64,000 nt of DNA from NCBI GenBank assembly GCA_965217195.1, contig CBDCHL010000001.1, positions 124,001 through 188,000 on the forward strand, given 5' to 3'. Positions 44,284 to 53,764 of the stretch are shown one piece after another. Under the pieces are notes generated by a model. It was not told where the DNA came from. It searched no databases and was given only the letters and a program-made list of their open reading frames with translations. Position 1 is the stretch's first letter; every line of letters starts with the position of its first letter. Made by a program: the position numbers and the translations under genes. Origin of the DNA: UBA6623 sp965217195 (lineage in GTDB: Bacteria > Acidobacteriota > Terriglobia > Bryobacterales > UBA6623).

Positions 44284-45543
44284 TCACGTCTTGTATGTCA
44301 ACTCCACAACCGTCTCAATGTGATACGTTTGCGGAAACAAATCCACCAATGTAAGCTTCTCGATCGCAAACCCACCCGCAACTAACGGCCGCAAGTCACG
44401 CGCCAACGTCGCCGGATCGCAGGAAACCAGTACCAGGCGGCCCGGGCGCATTCGCGCCAACTCTTCGGTCACCACTGCTCCCAGTCCCGCCCTTGGCGGA
44501 TCCGCTACGACGAAATTGAACTTCTCCGAGCTTCCGCGCACGTACTCCTCGACGCCGAGATGAACCGTCTGGACATCGACCCCGGCGCGTCGGGCGTTTT
44601 CTTGCAGACAGCGTACGGCTCGCGTACTCGAATCAACCGCCTTCACATGTTCGAACCGCTCAGCCAGCGGAACACTGAAGATTCCGACTCCCGCGTAGAG
44701 GTCGAGGGCTTTCCCCTCGACGGTCTGACCCGCAAGGGCTTCTCCCATGACCAGGTCGCTCAGACGCTCCATCAAAAAGCGGTTCACCTGGAAAAACGAC
44801 CCGGCTGCGACTTGGTAGGTATGCCGCCCAACCCGATAATCGATGGCCGGCTCCGTCGCCAACCCGGGAATCCGATCAGCGCAAAGCTCCAAGAACCCCG
44901 CGGGCAAGGCCCTCCCCGGGTCGGGAACCTCCATCAGCACCTCCGATTCATTCGTGAAGAACTCGACTTCCCGAATAAACCGCGGGAACCGACGCTCGGC
45001 CACTATGGCGGCCAGGGCCTCGTGGGCGCGATTCAGCGTCGGTGAATTGATCGGGCAAGCCTCACTCTCGACGAGGCGGTGCGAACCCGCCTCGAAAAAC
45101 CCTACGCCGCGTCCGCCGCGCCGACCTTTCTCGCCGTCTTCGCGGTTTTCGTTTCGGCGACCGATGTGCAGCCCCGTTCGATTGCGATACCCCCAAGGCT
45201 CCGCCGAAGCGGTCTCGATCGCATCCGTCCACTCGATCTGTCCGAGCCGCGCCAGCGTCTCGCGCAGGATCTCAACCTTGTAGTCCAACTGCCGCTGGTA
45301 GGGAATTTGCTGATAGTGGCAACCCCCACAGCGGGCGAAAATTGGACACGCCGGATCAACACGCTCCGTCGCTGCCGTGGCTAATGTGCTGACCCGCGCC
45401 CGGACCGGTTTGCGGCCCGCCGGAATCGGCTCGACGGCAACCTTCTCACCCGGCATCACAAACGGAACGAATACCACGCGCCCGTCAACCCGCGCCAACC
45501 CGTCGCCGCCGTAAACCAGCTTCTCGATCTCAACAACCGGCAA
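44284..45543 (-). CDS. rlmD: 23S rRNA (uracil-5-)-methyltransferase, RlmD/TrmA type
   Basis: The 419-aa protein starts at TTG 45543. An N-terminal TRAM domain (VVEIEKLVYGGDGLARVDG) is followed by the Fe-S cysteines CPIFARCGGCHYQQI. The Rossmann domain contains LDLYAGVGIFSVPLAERF, and VVADPPRAGLG and the catalytic Cys in LVLVSCDPATLARDL complete the TrmA signature. It transfers methyl from SAM to C5 of a uridine, U1939 of 23S rRNA if truly RlmD; other rRNA or tRNA uridines are possible. It stands alone. Confidence 0.9.
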   Translation of the reverse strand: MPVVEIEKLVYGGDGLARVDGRVVFVPFVMPGEKVAVEPIPAGRKPVRARVSTLATAATERVDPACPIFARCGGCHYQQIPYQRQLDYKVEILRETLARLGQIEWTDAIETASAEPWGYRNRTGLHIGRRNENREDGEKGRRGGRGVGFFEAGSHRLVESEACPINSPTLNRAHEALAAIVAERRFPRFIREVEFFTNESEVLMEVPDPGRALPAGFLELCADRIPGLATEPAIDYRVGRHTYQVAAGSFFQVNRFLMERLSDLVMGEALAGQTVEGKALDLYAGVGIFSVPLAERFEHVKAVDSSTRAVRCLQENARRAGVDVQTVHLGVEEYVRGSSEKFNFVVADPPRAGLGAVVTEELARMRPGRLVLVSCDPATLARDLRPLVAGGFAIEKLTLVDLFPQTYHIETVVELTYKT

Positions 45544-45562
45544 GCTCTCAGCCTAACGACTC

Positions 45563-45609
45563 GACGTGGCGCACGCTTCAGCGTGCCGTGTCGCCACTCG
45601 TGGCGACAT
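45563..45609 (+). repeat. Dispersed double-hairpin, family A
   Basis: GACGTGGCGCACGCTTCAGC, GTGCCGTGTCGCCACTC and GTGGCGACAT. It is nearly identical to the copies at 43038 and 52100. Confidence 0.85.
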
Positions 45610-45702
45610 CTCCGGCGGTCGAGAAGTCGCCCCCAAGGGAAGCGCCCCGCCGCCATCGTGTTACCTTGAAACCGTCCCGCTCGACGCCACCCGAAGTTCC
45701 CC

Positions 45703-47031
45703 ATGCCCGCAATCGATCGACGCAAATTCCTTCAGTCCTCCGGACGCGCCGCCGCTGCCATGACGGCCGCCTCCTACTCCCAAATCAAGGGCGCCAACGA
45801 CCGCCTCCAAGTCGCCTGCATCGGCGTACGGGGGCGCGGCCGAAACCACATCGAACAGTTCGGCCAACTGGACGGAACCGAGGTTGCCGCCGTCGTCGAT
45901 ATCGACCAAGCCGTCGCCGAACAGGCCGCGCAATACACGCTCGACTTTCAAGACCGCAAGCCCGCCGAGTACGAAGACATGCGCGAGATGCTCGAGGACA
46001 AGTCCATCGACATCGTCACCATCGCCACCACGAACCATTGGCACGCGTTAGCGACCATCTGGGCCTGCCAGGCCGGCAAGGACGTCTACGTTGAAAAGCC
46101 CGCGAGCCACAACATCTTCGAAGGTCGCAAGATGGTCGAGGCCGCGCGCAAGTACAAGCGCATCGTCCAGGTCGGCCACCAAGGCCGCAGCGTCGCCCAC
46201 AAACTACGCGCCGTCGAACTTCTGCGCGAGGGCATCATCGGCAAGCTCTACATGGCCCGCGGGCTGTGCTACAAGCTTCGTAAGTCGATCGGCGTCAAGA
46301 AAGCGAGCCCCGTTCCACCCGGCGTCAACTACGACCTCTGGCTCGGGCCCTCGCAGGAAATCGACTTTCGCGAAAATCGTTTTCACTACAACTGGCACTG
46401 GTACTGGCATTTCGGCAACGGCGATATCGGCAACCAGGGCGTCCATGAGATGGATATCGCCCGCTGGGGCCTCGGTATCGAAATCTTACCCACGGCCGTC
46501 TATTCCGGCGGCGGGCATTTCATCTACCCCGACGACCAGCAAACCCCCAACACCCAACAGGCGATCTTCGACTATGGCGACGCCCAGGTGGTGTTCGAGG
46601 TTCGCGGCCTGCCGACCGGTGGAGAGGCCAACATGACGCCGCCAACCGGCGCAAAGAATACGGTTGGCAATATTTTCTTTGGAAGCGACGGCTACATGAC
46701 GGTTGGCCTATGGGGGTTCAAGACCTTCCTCGGAGAAGGGCGCCAACCCGGCCCCTCGATGGCCGCCGCCGAAGGACCGGGCGGCGTAACGACGCCGCAC
46801 ATCGAGAACTTCCTGAAGGCCGTTCGCAGCCGCAAGGTCGCGGATCTCCACTGCGACGTCGAAGTCGGCCACCTCTCCGCCGCCCTATGCCACATGGCCA
46901 ACATCTCTTACCGCGTCGAAAGAAAACTGCAATTCGACCCGCAAACCGAAATCTTTCCCGGCGACGACGAAGCTAACAAATTGCTAACCAGGAACTATCG
47001 CGAGCCCTATGTCGTCCCCGACAAGGTGTAG
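45703..47031 (+). CDS. Tat-exported Gfo/Idh/MocA-family oxidoreductase
   Basis: The 442-aa protein begins DRRKFLQSSGRAAAAMTAAS, a twin-arginine signal. The NAD(P)-binding region VACIGVRGRGRNHIEQF is followed by VDIDQAVAEQ, IATTNHWHALATIWACQAGK, DVYVEKPASHN and the C-terminal domain (NQGVHEMDIARWGLG, FNWHWYWHFG-like segment). Exported members use a tightly bound nucleotide and oxidise sugars at C3 or act as glycosidases. It could make the 3-keto-glycosides that DUF1080 enzymes cleave (inference). Confidence 0.92.
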   Translation: MPAIDRRKFLQSSGRAAAAMTAASYSQIKGANDRLQVACIGVRGRGRNHIEQFGQLDGTEVAAVVDIDQAVAEQAAQYTLDFQDRKPAEYEDMREMLEDKSIDIVTIATTNHWHALATIWACQAGKDVYVEKPASHNIFEGRKMVEAARKYKRIVQVGHQGRSVAHKLRAVELLREGIIGKLYMARGLCYKLRKSIGVKKASPVPPGVNYDLWLGPSQEIDFRENRFHYNWHWYWHFGNGDIGNQGVHEMDIARWGLGIEILPTAVYSGGGHFIYPDDQQTPNTQQAIFDYGDAQVVFEVRGLPTGGEANMTPPTGAKNTVGNIFFGSDGYMTVGLWGFKTFLGEGRQPGPSMAAAEGPGGVTTPHIENFLKAVRSRKVADLHCDVEVGHLSAALCHMANISYRVERKLQFDPQTEIFPGDDEANKLLTRNYREPYVVPDKV

Positions 47032-47448
47032 CTTCGTCCCGCGCGATCATGAGCCTCGACGCGCGGCGCGTGCACTCCCGCTGAAACCTGTCGCTTGCGC
47101 CGTCCTTGACGGGGCGCCCAGAGCCCCCCTCAATTTGCGGCGGCATACACAATTCACAGCATTAAGATACAGAGCCCAGAGCGAAAGCGACGGGCCACGG
47201 GCAGGCAACCGCAACACGCCGCGGCACCCGTCTCCCGAAACGTCGCGCACGCCGGTATAGTCTTCGGTTTACTCGAAACAGTTGTGCTCTCGGCCCGTTT
47301 TTCGCTCTGGGCTCTGTATCTGCGTTCTGAATTGTGTGCGCGGACGCGAGGGGGCGATTTTTTCACAGCCCCTCACGCGCGCGGCTCGGTTTGGGGCGAT
47401 GCGAAACTCACAAATTTCACCGGTCGGGCCGCTCGTTCATCTACAATA
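47032..47448. other. Intergenic region with family H inverted pair
   Basis: Two inverted arms (47147-47197 and 47292-47340) share about 45 bp and enclose 95 bp. Frames cross the region without coding character. No gene is visible. Confidence 0.55.
47147..47340. repeat. Family H inverted repeat pair
   Basis: The left arm contains GATACAGAGCCCAGAGCG, then AAAGCGACGGGCC. The right arm is its reverse complement (GGCCCG, TTTTTCGCTCTGGGCTCTGT, ATCTGCG). The related single arm at 33352 lies after the quinoprotein remnant. Confidence 0.75.
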
Positions 47449-50400
47449 ATGGACGTCATGACACCACTAAGAATTTTGGCTGCTGCAACTGCCTTGACGT
47501 TCGGAATCGGACCCGCATCGGCCGCGCCCGCCGCGGCACGCGTGGACTTCCAACGCGAAGTGCGTCCGATCCTCTCTGACAACTGTTTCCAATGTCATGG
47601 ACCCGACGCGAGCACGCGTTTGGCCGACTTGCGTCTCGACGTTCGCGAAGGCGCCTTCGGCAGCCGCGACAACGGCATTCCGATCGTCCCGGGCGACCCG
47701 GAATCCAGTCTCGTCGTCAAGCGCCTGACCCACGAACAAGAAGCGCTGCGCATGCCGCCCGTCTACTCGCGCAAAGAGTTGACGGAGGAACAGATCAGCG
47801 TTATCCGAAACTGGATCGAGCAGGGCGCCGACTGGAGCGAGCATTGGGCGTTTCGCGCTCCCGTCGAACCAGAGCTGCCGACCGTAAAGAACGAATCCTG
47901 GGCACGCAACCCGATCGATCGGTTCATCCTGGCGCGCCTGGAATCGGAGGGCTTCGAGGCCGCCCCGGAAGCCGACAGGCATACCTTGGCACGGCGGGTG
48001 GCTCTCGATCTTACCGGCTTGCCCCCCGTGCCCGAGGTCGTGGAGCGCTTCGTCAACGACAAGTCCGCCACCGCCTACGACAACCTCATCGAGCACTACC
48101 TCACATCCGAAGCTTACGGAGAACATCGCGCCCGCTACTGGCTCGACGCGGCGCGATACGGGGACACGCACGGCATCCACATCGATAACTACCGCGAGAT
48201 GTGGCCCTATCGCGATTGGGTCATCAAGGCCTTCAACCGCAACATGCCGTTCGACCAGTTCACCGTCGAGCAGATTGCCGGAGACCTGCTTCCCGACCCA
48301 ACGCTTGACCAACTGATTGCGACCGGCTTCCACCGCTGCAATGTCACGACCAACGAAGGCGGCGTGATTCCCGAAGAATATGAAGCCGTCTACGCGAAAG
48401 ACCGCGTCGACACGACGGGTACGGTGTTCTTGGGGCTGACGGTCGGGTGCGCCACCTGCCACGACCACAAGTTTGACCCCATCCTGCAGAAAGACTTCTA
48501 TTCCATGGCGGCGTTCTTCCGCAACACGACGCAATACGTCATGGACGGCAATGTGTCGGACCCGCCGCCGATCTTGATCGTGCCGACCGACCAAGACCGC
48601 GAACTGTGGCACAAGCTGCGCGCCGAAGCGGCCGAAACCGACGAAGGGATCGAGAAGGTGGTTGGGTCGTCCGAGCAACGCTTTGACCACTGGCTTGGGA
48701 CCGGCGAGTATCGCTCGATCGAGTCGCCTCTCGAGAAATCCGCCGAGCTGATGACGATGACTCTCGGCGACAAGATCGAGGCCGTTGTCGGCGGCGAGAC
48801 GAGAGAAGTCGCGCTCCACGGCGACGTCTCGGTAGGCGAGGGGCCGGCGCCGGGCGCTCCCGCACTGCGATTTCCGAAAGAATCTTGGGCCGAGGCACAG
48901 GGTCCCGAGCTCGATACCGACACTCCACATTCATTCGCGTTTTGGGTTGACCACCCGCCGAACGAAGACAGTTTCACGGTGATCTCCCAAAACGACCTGG
49001 AAGACGACAACCGCGGCTGGGCCATAACGCTTCCGGCACGTCAGTCGTTCCTCACCTTGACCGGCGACAAACGCGAGGGTCCCGACCTCGGCGAGATACC
49101 CGCCTCATCGGTGCAGGCGGGGCCCAACAACATCAAGCGGCTGCCTACCGGCTGGACGCACCTTACCTTTACCTACGACGGCACGGGAGAGCGCGCCGGG
49201 ATGCGGGTTTACATGAACGGGGAGGTCGTTCCGGAGCAGGGTAGTGAGTACTTCACCAACGTGGAGGGGTCGATCCGCACCGACAAACCGATCATATTCG
49301 GTCGAGGCATTTTCGAGCGCCGCGGCGATGTCAGGACGACATACTTCACCGACGGCGGCATCGCGGATTTCCGGATCTTCAACCGTCCGATCACCGCGCA
49401 AGAGGCCAAGGTTGTTTCGGTTTGGGCCACGCTCAAGACCGCGCGAGAGAAAGCGGCCGGCGACCTCAGCGATGCGGAGCGCCAGGCGCTGCGCGACTAT
49501 TTTCTGGCCGTCAAGGACGACGAGTACCGCGGGCTGATGACGCGTCGCCGCGACATTGATCTGGAATGGCGAGAGGTTCGGCGGCGCGGCGCGGTTACCC
49601 ACGTGATGCAGGAGATTCCGGATCAGGAACCGGTAGCGCATATTCTTCGTCGCGGCCTTTATGATCAGCCCGGCGAGAAAGTAAAAGCCGCGACACCGGG
49701 CTTCCTTCCGCCGATTCCTGGGTCGTTCCCGCACAACCGGATGGGGCTGGCACAATGGCTCGTTGACGATTCGAATCCGCTGACCGGGCGGGTGATCGTG
49801 AACCGCTATTGGCAGGACGTTTTCGGCACTGGGATTGTCAAGACCAGCGACGATTTCGGCGCCCAAGGTGAGCCTCCCTCGCATCCTGAATTGCTCGATT
49901 GGCTGGCTGTGCGCTATCGTGACTCGGGCTGGGATACGAAGGACTTTTTCCGTCTGGTACTCGGTTCGGCTACCTATCGTCAGTCGGCGGAAACCACTCC
50001 GGAAAAGATCGAAGCTGATACGGGAAACCGGCTCCTGGCACGCGGGCCGCGTTTCCGCATGCCCGGGGAAATGGTTCGGGACTACGCCTTGTCGGCGAGC
50101 GGCTTGTTGGCGCAGAGAATCGGAGGGCCGAGCGTCAAACCCTATCAGCCGAAAGGCGTGTGGTCGACGGTCGCCATGCCCACCAGCAACACCCGTACGT
50201 ATGAGGAGGATTCGGGCGAGAAACTCTACCGCCGCAGCCTCTATACCTTCTGGAAGAGGTCGGCGCCGCCGGCGTCGATGGATATCTTCAACGCCCCCTC
50301 GCGCGAGCACGCTATCGTGCGGCGAGAGCGAACGAATACTCCGTTGCAAGCCTTGGTCACCCTCAACGATCCGCAATTCGTCGAGGCAGCGCGCTATCTC

Positions 50401-50682
50401 GCCCAAAACTCCATTCGGGAGGGCAGTGAGGAACTTGACTCGCGTCTCGACTTCATAACAATGCGCCTCATGGCCCGGCGGCTGGGCAATAAGGAGCGCG
50501 GGGTGGCGCGGCGTGCCTATGACGGCTTTGTCGGTTTCTACAAGTCGAATCCTGATGAGGCCGCGAAGCTGCTCGAGACCGGCGAGTCCGAACCCGATAT
50601 GGACCTGCCCGCGGCCGAGTCGGCGGCGCTTACGATGGTCGCCAACCAGATCATGAACCTCGACGAGGTTCTCAACAAGTAG
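47449..50682 (+). CDS. PSD1/DUF1549/DUF1553 protein with internal LamG-like domain
   Basis: Start ATG 47449 gives 1077 aa with a signal peptide (ILAAATALTFGIGPASAA). The N-terminal cytochrome site is CFQCHGPD, followed by DUF1549 (NPIDRFILARLESEG, DLTGLPPVPEVVE) and a second CATCHDHKFDPI. A LamG-like jelly roll lies at about residues 480-660 (HSFAFWVDHPPNEDSFTVIS, GWTHLTFTYDGTGERAGMR) and DUF1553 (NRYWQDVFGTGIVKTSDDFG, FNAPSREHAIVRRE) follows. Compared with the 924-aa PSD1 at 30512, the jelly roll is extra. No DUF1501 gene is adjacent. Envelope location; the function of the family is unknown. Confidence 0.92.
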   Translation: MDVMTPLRILAAATALTFGIGPASAAPAAARVDFQREVRPILSDNCFQCHGPDASTRLADLRLDVREGAFGSRDNGIPIVPGDPESSLVVKRLTHEQEALRMPPVYSRKELTEEQISVIRNWIEQGADWSEHWAFRAPVEPELPTVKNESWARNPIDRFILARLESEGFEAAPEADRHTLARRVALDLTGLPPVPEVVERFVNDKSATAYDNLIEHYLTSEAYGEHRARYWLDAARYGDTHGIHIDNYREMWPYRDWVIKAFNRNMPFDQFTVEQIAGDLLPDPTLDQLIATGFHRCNVTTNEGGVIPEEYEAVYAKDRVDTTGTVFLGLTVGCATCHDHKFDPILQKDFYSMAAFFRNTTQYVMDGNVSDPPPILIVPTDQDRELWHKLRAEAAETDEGIEKVVGSSEQRFDHWLGTGEYRSIESPLEKSAELMTMTLGDKIEAVVGGETREVALHGDVSVGEGPAPGAPALRFPKESWAEAQGPELDTDTPHSFAFWVDHPPNEDSFTVISQNDLEDDNRGWAITLPARQSFLTLTGDKREGPDLGEIPASSVQAGPNNIKRLPTGWTHLTFTYDGTGERAGMRVYMNGEVVPEQGSEYFTNVEGSIRTDKPIIFGRGIFERRGDVRTTYFTDGGIADFRIFNRPITAQEAKVVSVWATLKTAREKAAGDLSDAERQALRDYFLAVKDDEYRGLMTRRRDIDLEWREVRRRGAVTHVMQEIPDQEPVAHILRRGLYDQPGEKVKAATPGFLPPIPGSFPHNRMGLAQWLVDDSNPLTGRVIVNRYWQDVFGTGIVKTSDDFGAQGEPPSHPELLDWLAVRYRDSGWDTKDFFRLVLGSATYRQSAETTPEKIEADTGNRLLARGPRFRMPGEMVRDYALSASGLLAQRIGGPSVKPYQPKGVWSTVAMPTSNTRTYEEDSGEKLYRRSLYTFWKRSAPPASMDIFNAPSREHAIVRRERTNTPLQALVTLNDPQFVEAARYLAQNSIREGSEELDSRLDFITMRLMARRLGNKERGVARRAYDGFVGFYKSNPDEAAKLLETGESEPDMDLPAAESAALTMVANQIMNLDEVLNK

Positions 50683-51070
50683 CGACGAATACTCCTGTTG
50701 GTCAAGTAGCGACGAACACTCGTGTTTGTCCTAGTTCCCGATTCCGGCAAGCCCTCAGCTTGTCGCCGGCTTCGGTGCTCGATCGCCGAACAACGGGTGT
50801 GCGATATAAATGTGGGAAGCACCTCCCTCAACGCGAGCAGCAGAAACAGAGGCGTGGACGGAAGTCCACGCTCAGCCCGGTTCACCGGGCTTGGATGGCG
50901 AATAGGCCGGTCCTTCAAGGGCCGGTTGAGAGGCTTCTCGGCTCGGTACGAGGCCGTTTCAACGGCCTTTTCGCGTAAGCCTTTAGCCATGGTCGAGCCA
51001 ACGAAAAAATGCCGGCTGGGAACGCGATCGGGCCCGTAATTCGGAGACACGTGATTCGGCGACACGGACA
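50683..51070. other. Intergenic region with families F and D
   Basis: A family F-like duplicated unit (AGTAGCGACGAA twice, 50680-50735) is followed by the family D element at 50797-50930. No gene is visible. tsaB starts at its right end. Confidence 0.55.
50797..50930 (+). repeat. Dispersed multi-hairpin element, family D
   Basis: GTGGACGGAAGTCCAC, GCCCGGTTCACCGGGC and GGCCGGTCCTTCAAGGGCCG in the same order as at 27278-27412. A shortened version with GCGGACGGAAGTCCGC is at 51790-51836. Confidence 0.8.
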
Positions 51071-51757
51071 ATGAACCTGCTTGCGATCGATACCACCGCT
51101 CACTCCGGCGGTATCGCGCTCGCTCGCGACGGCGAGATCCTCGAAGCGCTTTCGATCGAGGCGCCGGATGGTTTCGGCGAGGTTATCTATCCCGAGATCG
51201 AAGCGTTGCTGAGTCGCGCCGGCCTTTCTCTCCGAGACATCGACGGCTATGCCGCGGCGGCGGGCCCCGGTTCGTTCACGGGCATTCGGGTTGGGCTCAG
51301 CGTCGTGAAATCGTTGGCTGAAGTCCACGGGAAGAAGGTCGCGCCGGTTTCGAACCTGCTTGCTTTGGCCTATGCAGGAACAGGCAAGTACCGCGCCGCC
51401 GTGATGGACGCGCGGCGAGGCGAGATCTACGCCGCGGTGTATGATGCCGACTTGCGGCCGGTGGTCGACGAGATCGTGACCGAGTGGGAGAGCTTCCACT
51501 CAATGGTCGGCGATCGGCCCGTGACATTCGTATCGCTGGATAGCGGCCTATTCAATGAGGCCGTCGAGGCACCGCTTGGTACGAACGGCCATGGCAAGGA
51601 GGCGAGAGCGGTCGTTGCGGAACCGCCTCTCGCCGCGGCCGTCGCTGGCGTGGCCCAAGCAGTGTTTGAGAAACGCGAGGCCCTCGTTCCCGAAGCGGTT
51701 GACGCGAACTACATCCGACGCCCCGACGCCGAGCTGAAGTGGAAGGACCCCGTCTGA
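51071..51757 (+). CDS. tsaB: tRNA threonylcarbamoyladenosine biosynthesis protein TsaB
   Basis: The 228-aa protein has the ASKHA fold of TsaB: LLAIDTTAHSGGIALARDG at the start, GYAAAAGPGSFTGIRVGLSV, and AAVMDARRGEIYAAVYD. TsaB dimerises with TsaD and, with TsaE, completes t6A37 in tRNA. The start ATG 51071 fits the family. It is a stand-alone gene here; tsaE is at 2859-3368. Confidence 0.94.
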   Translation: MNLLAIDTTAHSGGIALARDGEILEALSIEAPDGFGEVIYPEIEALLSRAGLSLRDIDGYAAAAGPGSFTGIRVGLSVVKSLAEVHGKKVAPVSNLLALAYAGTGKYRAAVMDARRGEIYAAVYDADLRPVVDEIVTEWESFHSMVGDRPVTFVSLDSGLFNEAVEAPLGTNGHGKEARAVVAEPPLAAAVAGVAQAVFEKREALVPEAVDANYIRRPDAELKWKDPV

Positions 51758-52099
51758 TCACCTGACCACGCACCCGACACATCGAGACCGAGGTGCGGAC
51801 GGAAGTCCGCGCTCCCCACGAGACCTTCCGTCTCGTCCCCGCGGCCTGAGTAGCGTAGCAGCGTAGTGCAGGGCCCAAAGGGCCCCGCGGCTTTCGGTGG
51901 ACTCAGCACCACGCAAGAAAATCCGGGGGGATAGGAAACCTCGCGTGCACACGCCTTGATATGGGGAAAATCGGGAACGGCAGGGGAGAATGGGACTGGC
52001 CGGCAGCGGAGCAGGGCCGTCTACACCGCCCGAGTTAATACCGGCCCGGCCCGAACCCTCATTCAACCCACAATCTGCTCCTCCTAGGCGAACGACCCT

Positions 52100-52151
52100 G
52101 ACGTGGCGCACGCACTCTTGCGTGCCGTGTCGCCACTCCTGGCGACATGTC
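52100..52151 (+). repeat. Dispersed double-hairpin, family A
   Basis: GACGTGGCGCACGCACTCTT, GCGTGCCGTGTCGCCACTCC and TGGCGACATGTC. It is the cleanest copy, together with 43038. Confidence 0.85.
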
Positions 52152-52225
52152 CCTCTTCCGAAAATGGCCTTCGAGAGCTGCCTAGCGCAGGGCCCTTCGA
52201 CCCCGGCCAGACCGCCATCACCCAA

Positions 52226-52263
52226 GCAGCGTAGCGCAGGGCTCGAAGAGACCTGCGGCTTTT
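52226..52263 (+). repeat. Dispersed hairpin, family B
   Basis: GCAGCGTAGCGCAGGGCTCG then AAGAGACCTGCGGCTTTT. The stem GCAGGGCTC/GACCTGCGG pairs around AAGA. The trailing TTTT gives it the look of a terminator. Confidence 0.8.
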
Positions 52264-52471
52264 TGCCGCCCCCGCGATTCTGTCCGCCCCTCCCAACTCG
52301 GCTCACGGCTCACGGCTCGCGGCCAACGTACCCCACCGACACGTGAATCGGCGACACGTACCGCCATCACACAACCCAAAAAAATATTTCCCCTGTATCC
52401 CCAACAACTTAGGAAATCCATACCCCCGCTACCCTTGCACCCCCACCGTATCCTGGTATCGAGGAACCCAA

Positions 52472-53287
52472 ATGACAACCGACAAACAACTCCGCGCCAA
52501 CCGCAGGAACGCAAAAAAGTCCACCGGGCCAAACACCCCCGGGGGAAAAGCCCGCTCATCCAAAAACGTCCTCAAACACGGCCTGCTCGCAAGGGACGCC
52601 GTGCTCCCCGGCGAAGACCCCGCCGACTTCGACCGCCAACTCACCGCGCTCGAGGACTGGGCTCTCCCGCGAAATCCTCTAGAGCGCGAAATCTGCCGCC
52701 AAATCGTCGACGCGCAATGGCGAATGCAGCGCCTCTCCCGCATCGAGACGGCCATCATCACCGCCGACATGAACCACGTCCTCCGCAGGGACCGGGCGAA
52801 GGGCGCCGAAGCCATCGAGCCCGGCCGCGAAGGCGACAACAAACTCCTCGGCAGAGCCATGCTGATCGGCGGCACTCAATCGCTCGTTCAACTCTCCCGC
52901 TACGACGCACATCTCACCCGCCGCTTCCACCGCTCCGTCAAGCTCCTCACCGAAATCCGCCGCGACCAACGAAAGGCCCGCCAAGCCCTCAGCAAGGGCG
53001 ACGACGGCTTCGACGTTTACAGCCCCACCGCCCCGCCCGATCGTCAGCATCGCTACGTCCCCGCGAAATCCCCCATCCAAACCGTAATAAACCGAGCCGC
53101 CCCAAACCGAGCCGCGAACGTAAGTGAGCGGTGTCAAACGAACCCCGACAACTCCAACAAAGGTGGCGGACCCGACGCGACGGACGACCGCACCCCCAAG
53201 CACCTCGATGCCTCCACCACCGCCCCGACCCAGCGGTCCTCCGCGGAGATCCACCCCATCACGAAGGCCCCACCGCCGCAACGTTAG
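52472..53287 (+). CDS. Uncharacterised protein of the NRRNAKKSTGP-type family
   Basis: Start ATG 52472, behind GAGGA, gives 271 aa. The N-terminus QLRANRRNAKKSTGPNTPGG, then KARSSKNVLKHGLLARD, is a recurrent signature of uncharacterised proteins found in many copies in Acidobacteria and Planctomycetes. Residues 40-190 are helical and charged (LEREICRQIVDAQWRMQRLS). The last 80 residues are low-complexity, rich in Pro, Thr and Asn. Its stop codon abuts a family B hairpin. The family often sits among repeats, which suggests some link to mobile DNA, but no enzyme motif is visible. Confidence 0.8.
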   Translation: MTTDKQLRANRRNAKKSTGPNTPGGKARSSKNVLKHGLLARDAVLPGEDPADFDRQLTALEDWALPRNPLEREICRQIVDAQWRMQRLSRIETAIITADMNHVLRRDRAKGAEAIEPGREGDNKLLGRAMLIGGTQSLVQLSRYDAHLTRRFHRSVKLLTEIRRDQRKARQALSKGDDGFDVYSPTAPPDRQHRYVPAKSPIQTVINRAAPNRAANVSERCQTNPDNSNKGGGPDATDDRTPKHLDASTTAPTQRSSAEIHPITKAPPPQR

Positions 53288-53323
53288 CCGCGTAGCGCAG
53301 GGCTCGAAGAGACCTGCGGCTTG
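53287..53323 (+). repeat. Dispersed hairpin, family B
   Basis: GCCGCGTAGCGCAGGGCTCG then AAGAGACCTGCGGCTTG, directly at the stop of the preceding gene. Confidence 0.8.
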
Positions 53324-53764
53324 CTGACGCGTTGCGTTCAACGCATGAACTTGCAGCCCCCATCCCCACGCTAACCGCCGCAAAGCGGACCAACCAACCC
53401 CAGCGCCCCACCCCAACGCCACAACTCCATCCAAAATCCCCCAACCCCACCCTCCAAACCCGCTTCGAACCAAGTCCATCACCCAGCTCCCGGAAAAACA
53501 CAACCCAACCCAAGAAAACACACCGCTCGACCCCGAACCCGCACCCCAACCAACCGATTCCAACACCAATCCACTACGCCGACTCAAGACCAAGAACCAA
53601 TCAATCCTTTCAGAATCAAGGACTTAGCGTCTATTGCCGCATCGCGACGAAAGCCCCCCGAATCGACCATTCAAACCCAATGTCCAACCTCACCCCAACG
53701 CTACCCGGCAACGACCAACACCAAGTAGCGACCGACACCAAGTAGCGAACCGATCGTTGAGGGG
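53288..53764. other. G-poor, C/A-rich tract without genes
   Basis: After the family B hairpin, about 53370-53600 is strikingly poor in G on the plus strand: 53401-53460 has only three G in 60 bases, with runs such as CCCCACCCCAACGCC. A short repeat, ACACCAAGTAGCGA, occurs twice at 53719-53748. No coding signal is recognised. Confidence 0.6.

Larger units (their letters stand above)
51758..52471. other. 714-bp repeat-rich gap
   Basis: It holds a short family D unit (51790-51836), family B copies (51859-51895, 52226-52263) and a family A element (52100-52151). The DNA between them is C-rich. No gene is visible. Confidence 0.6.

Noticed and set aside
47467..48930. 487-codon minus-strand frame across the PSD1 gene
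   Set aside because: Antisense shadow without family features.
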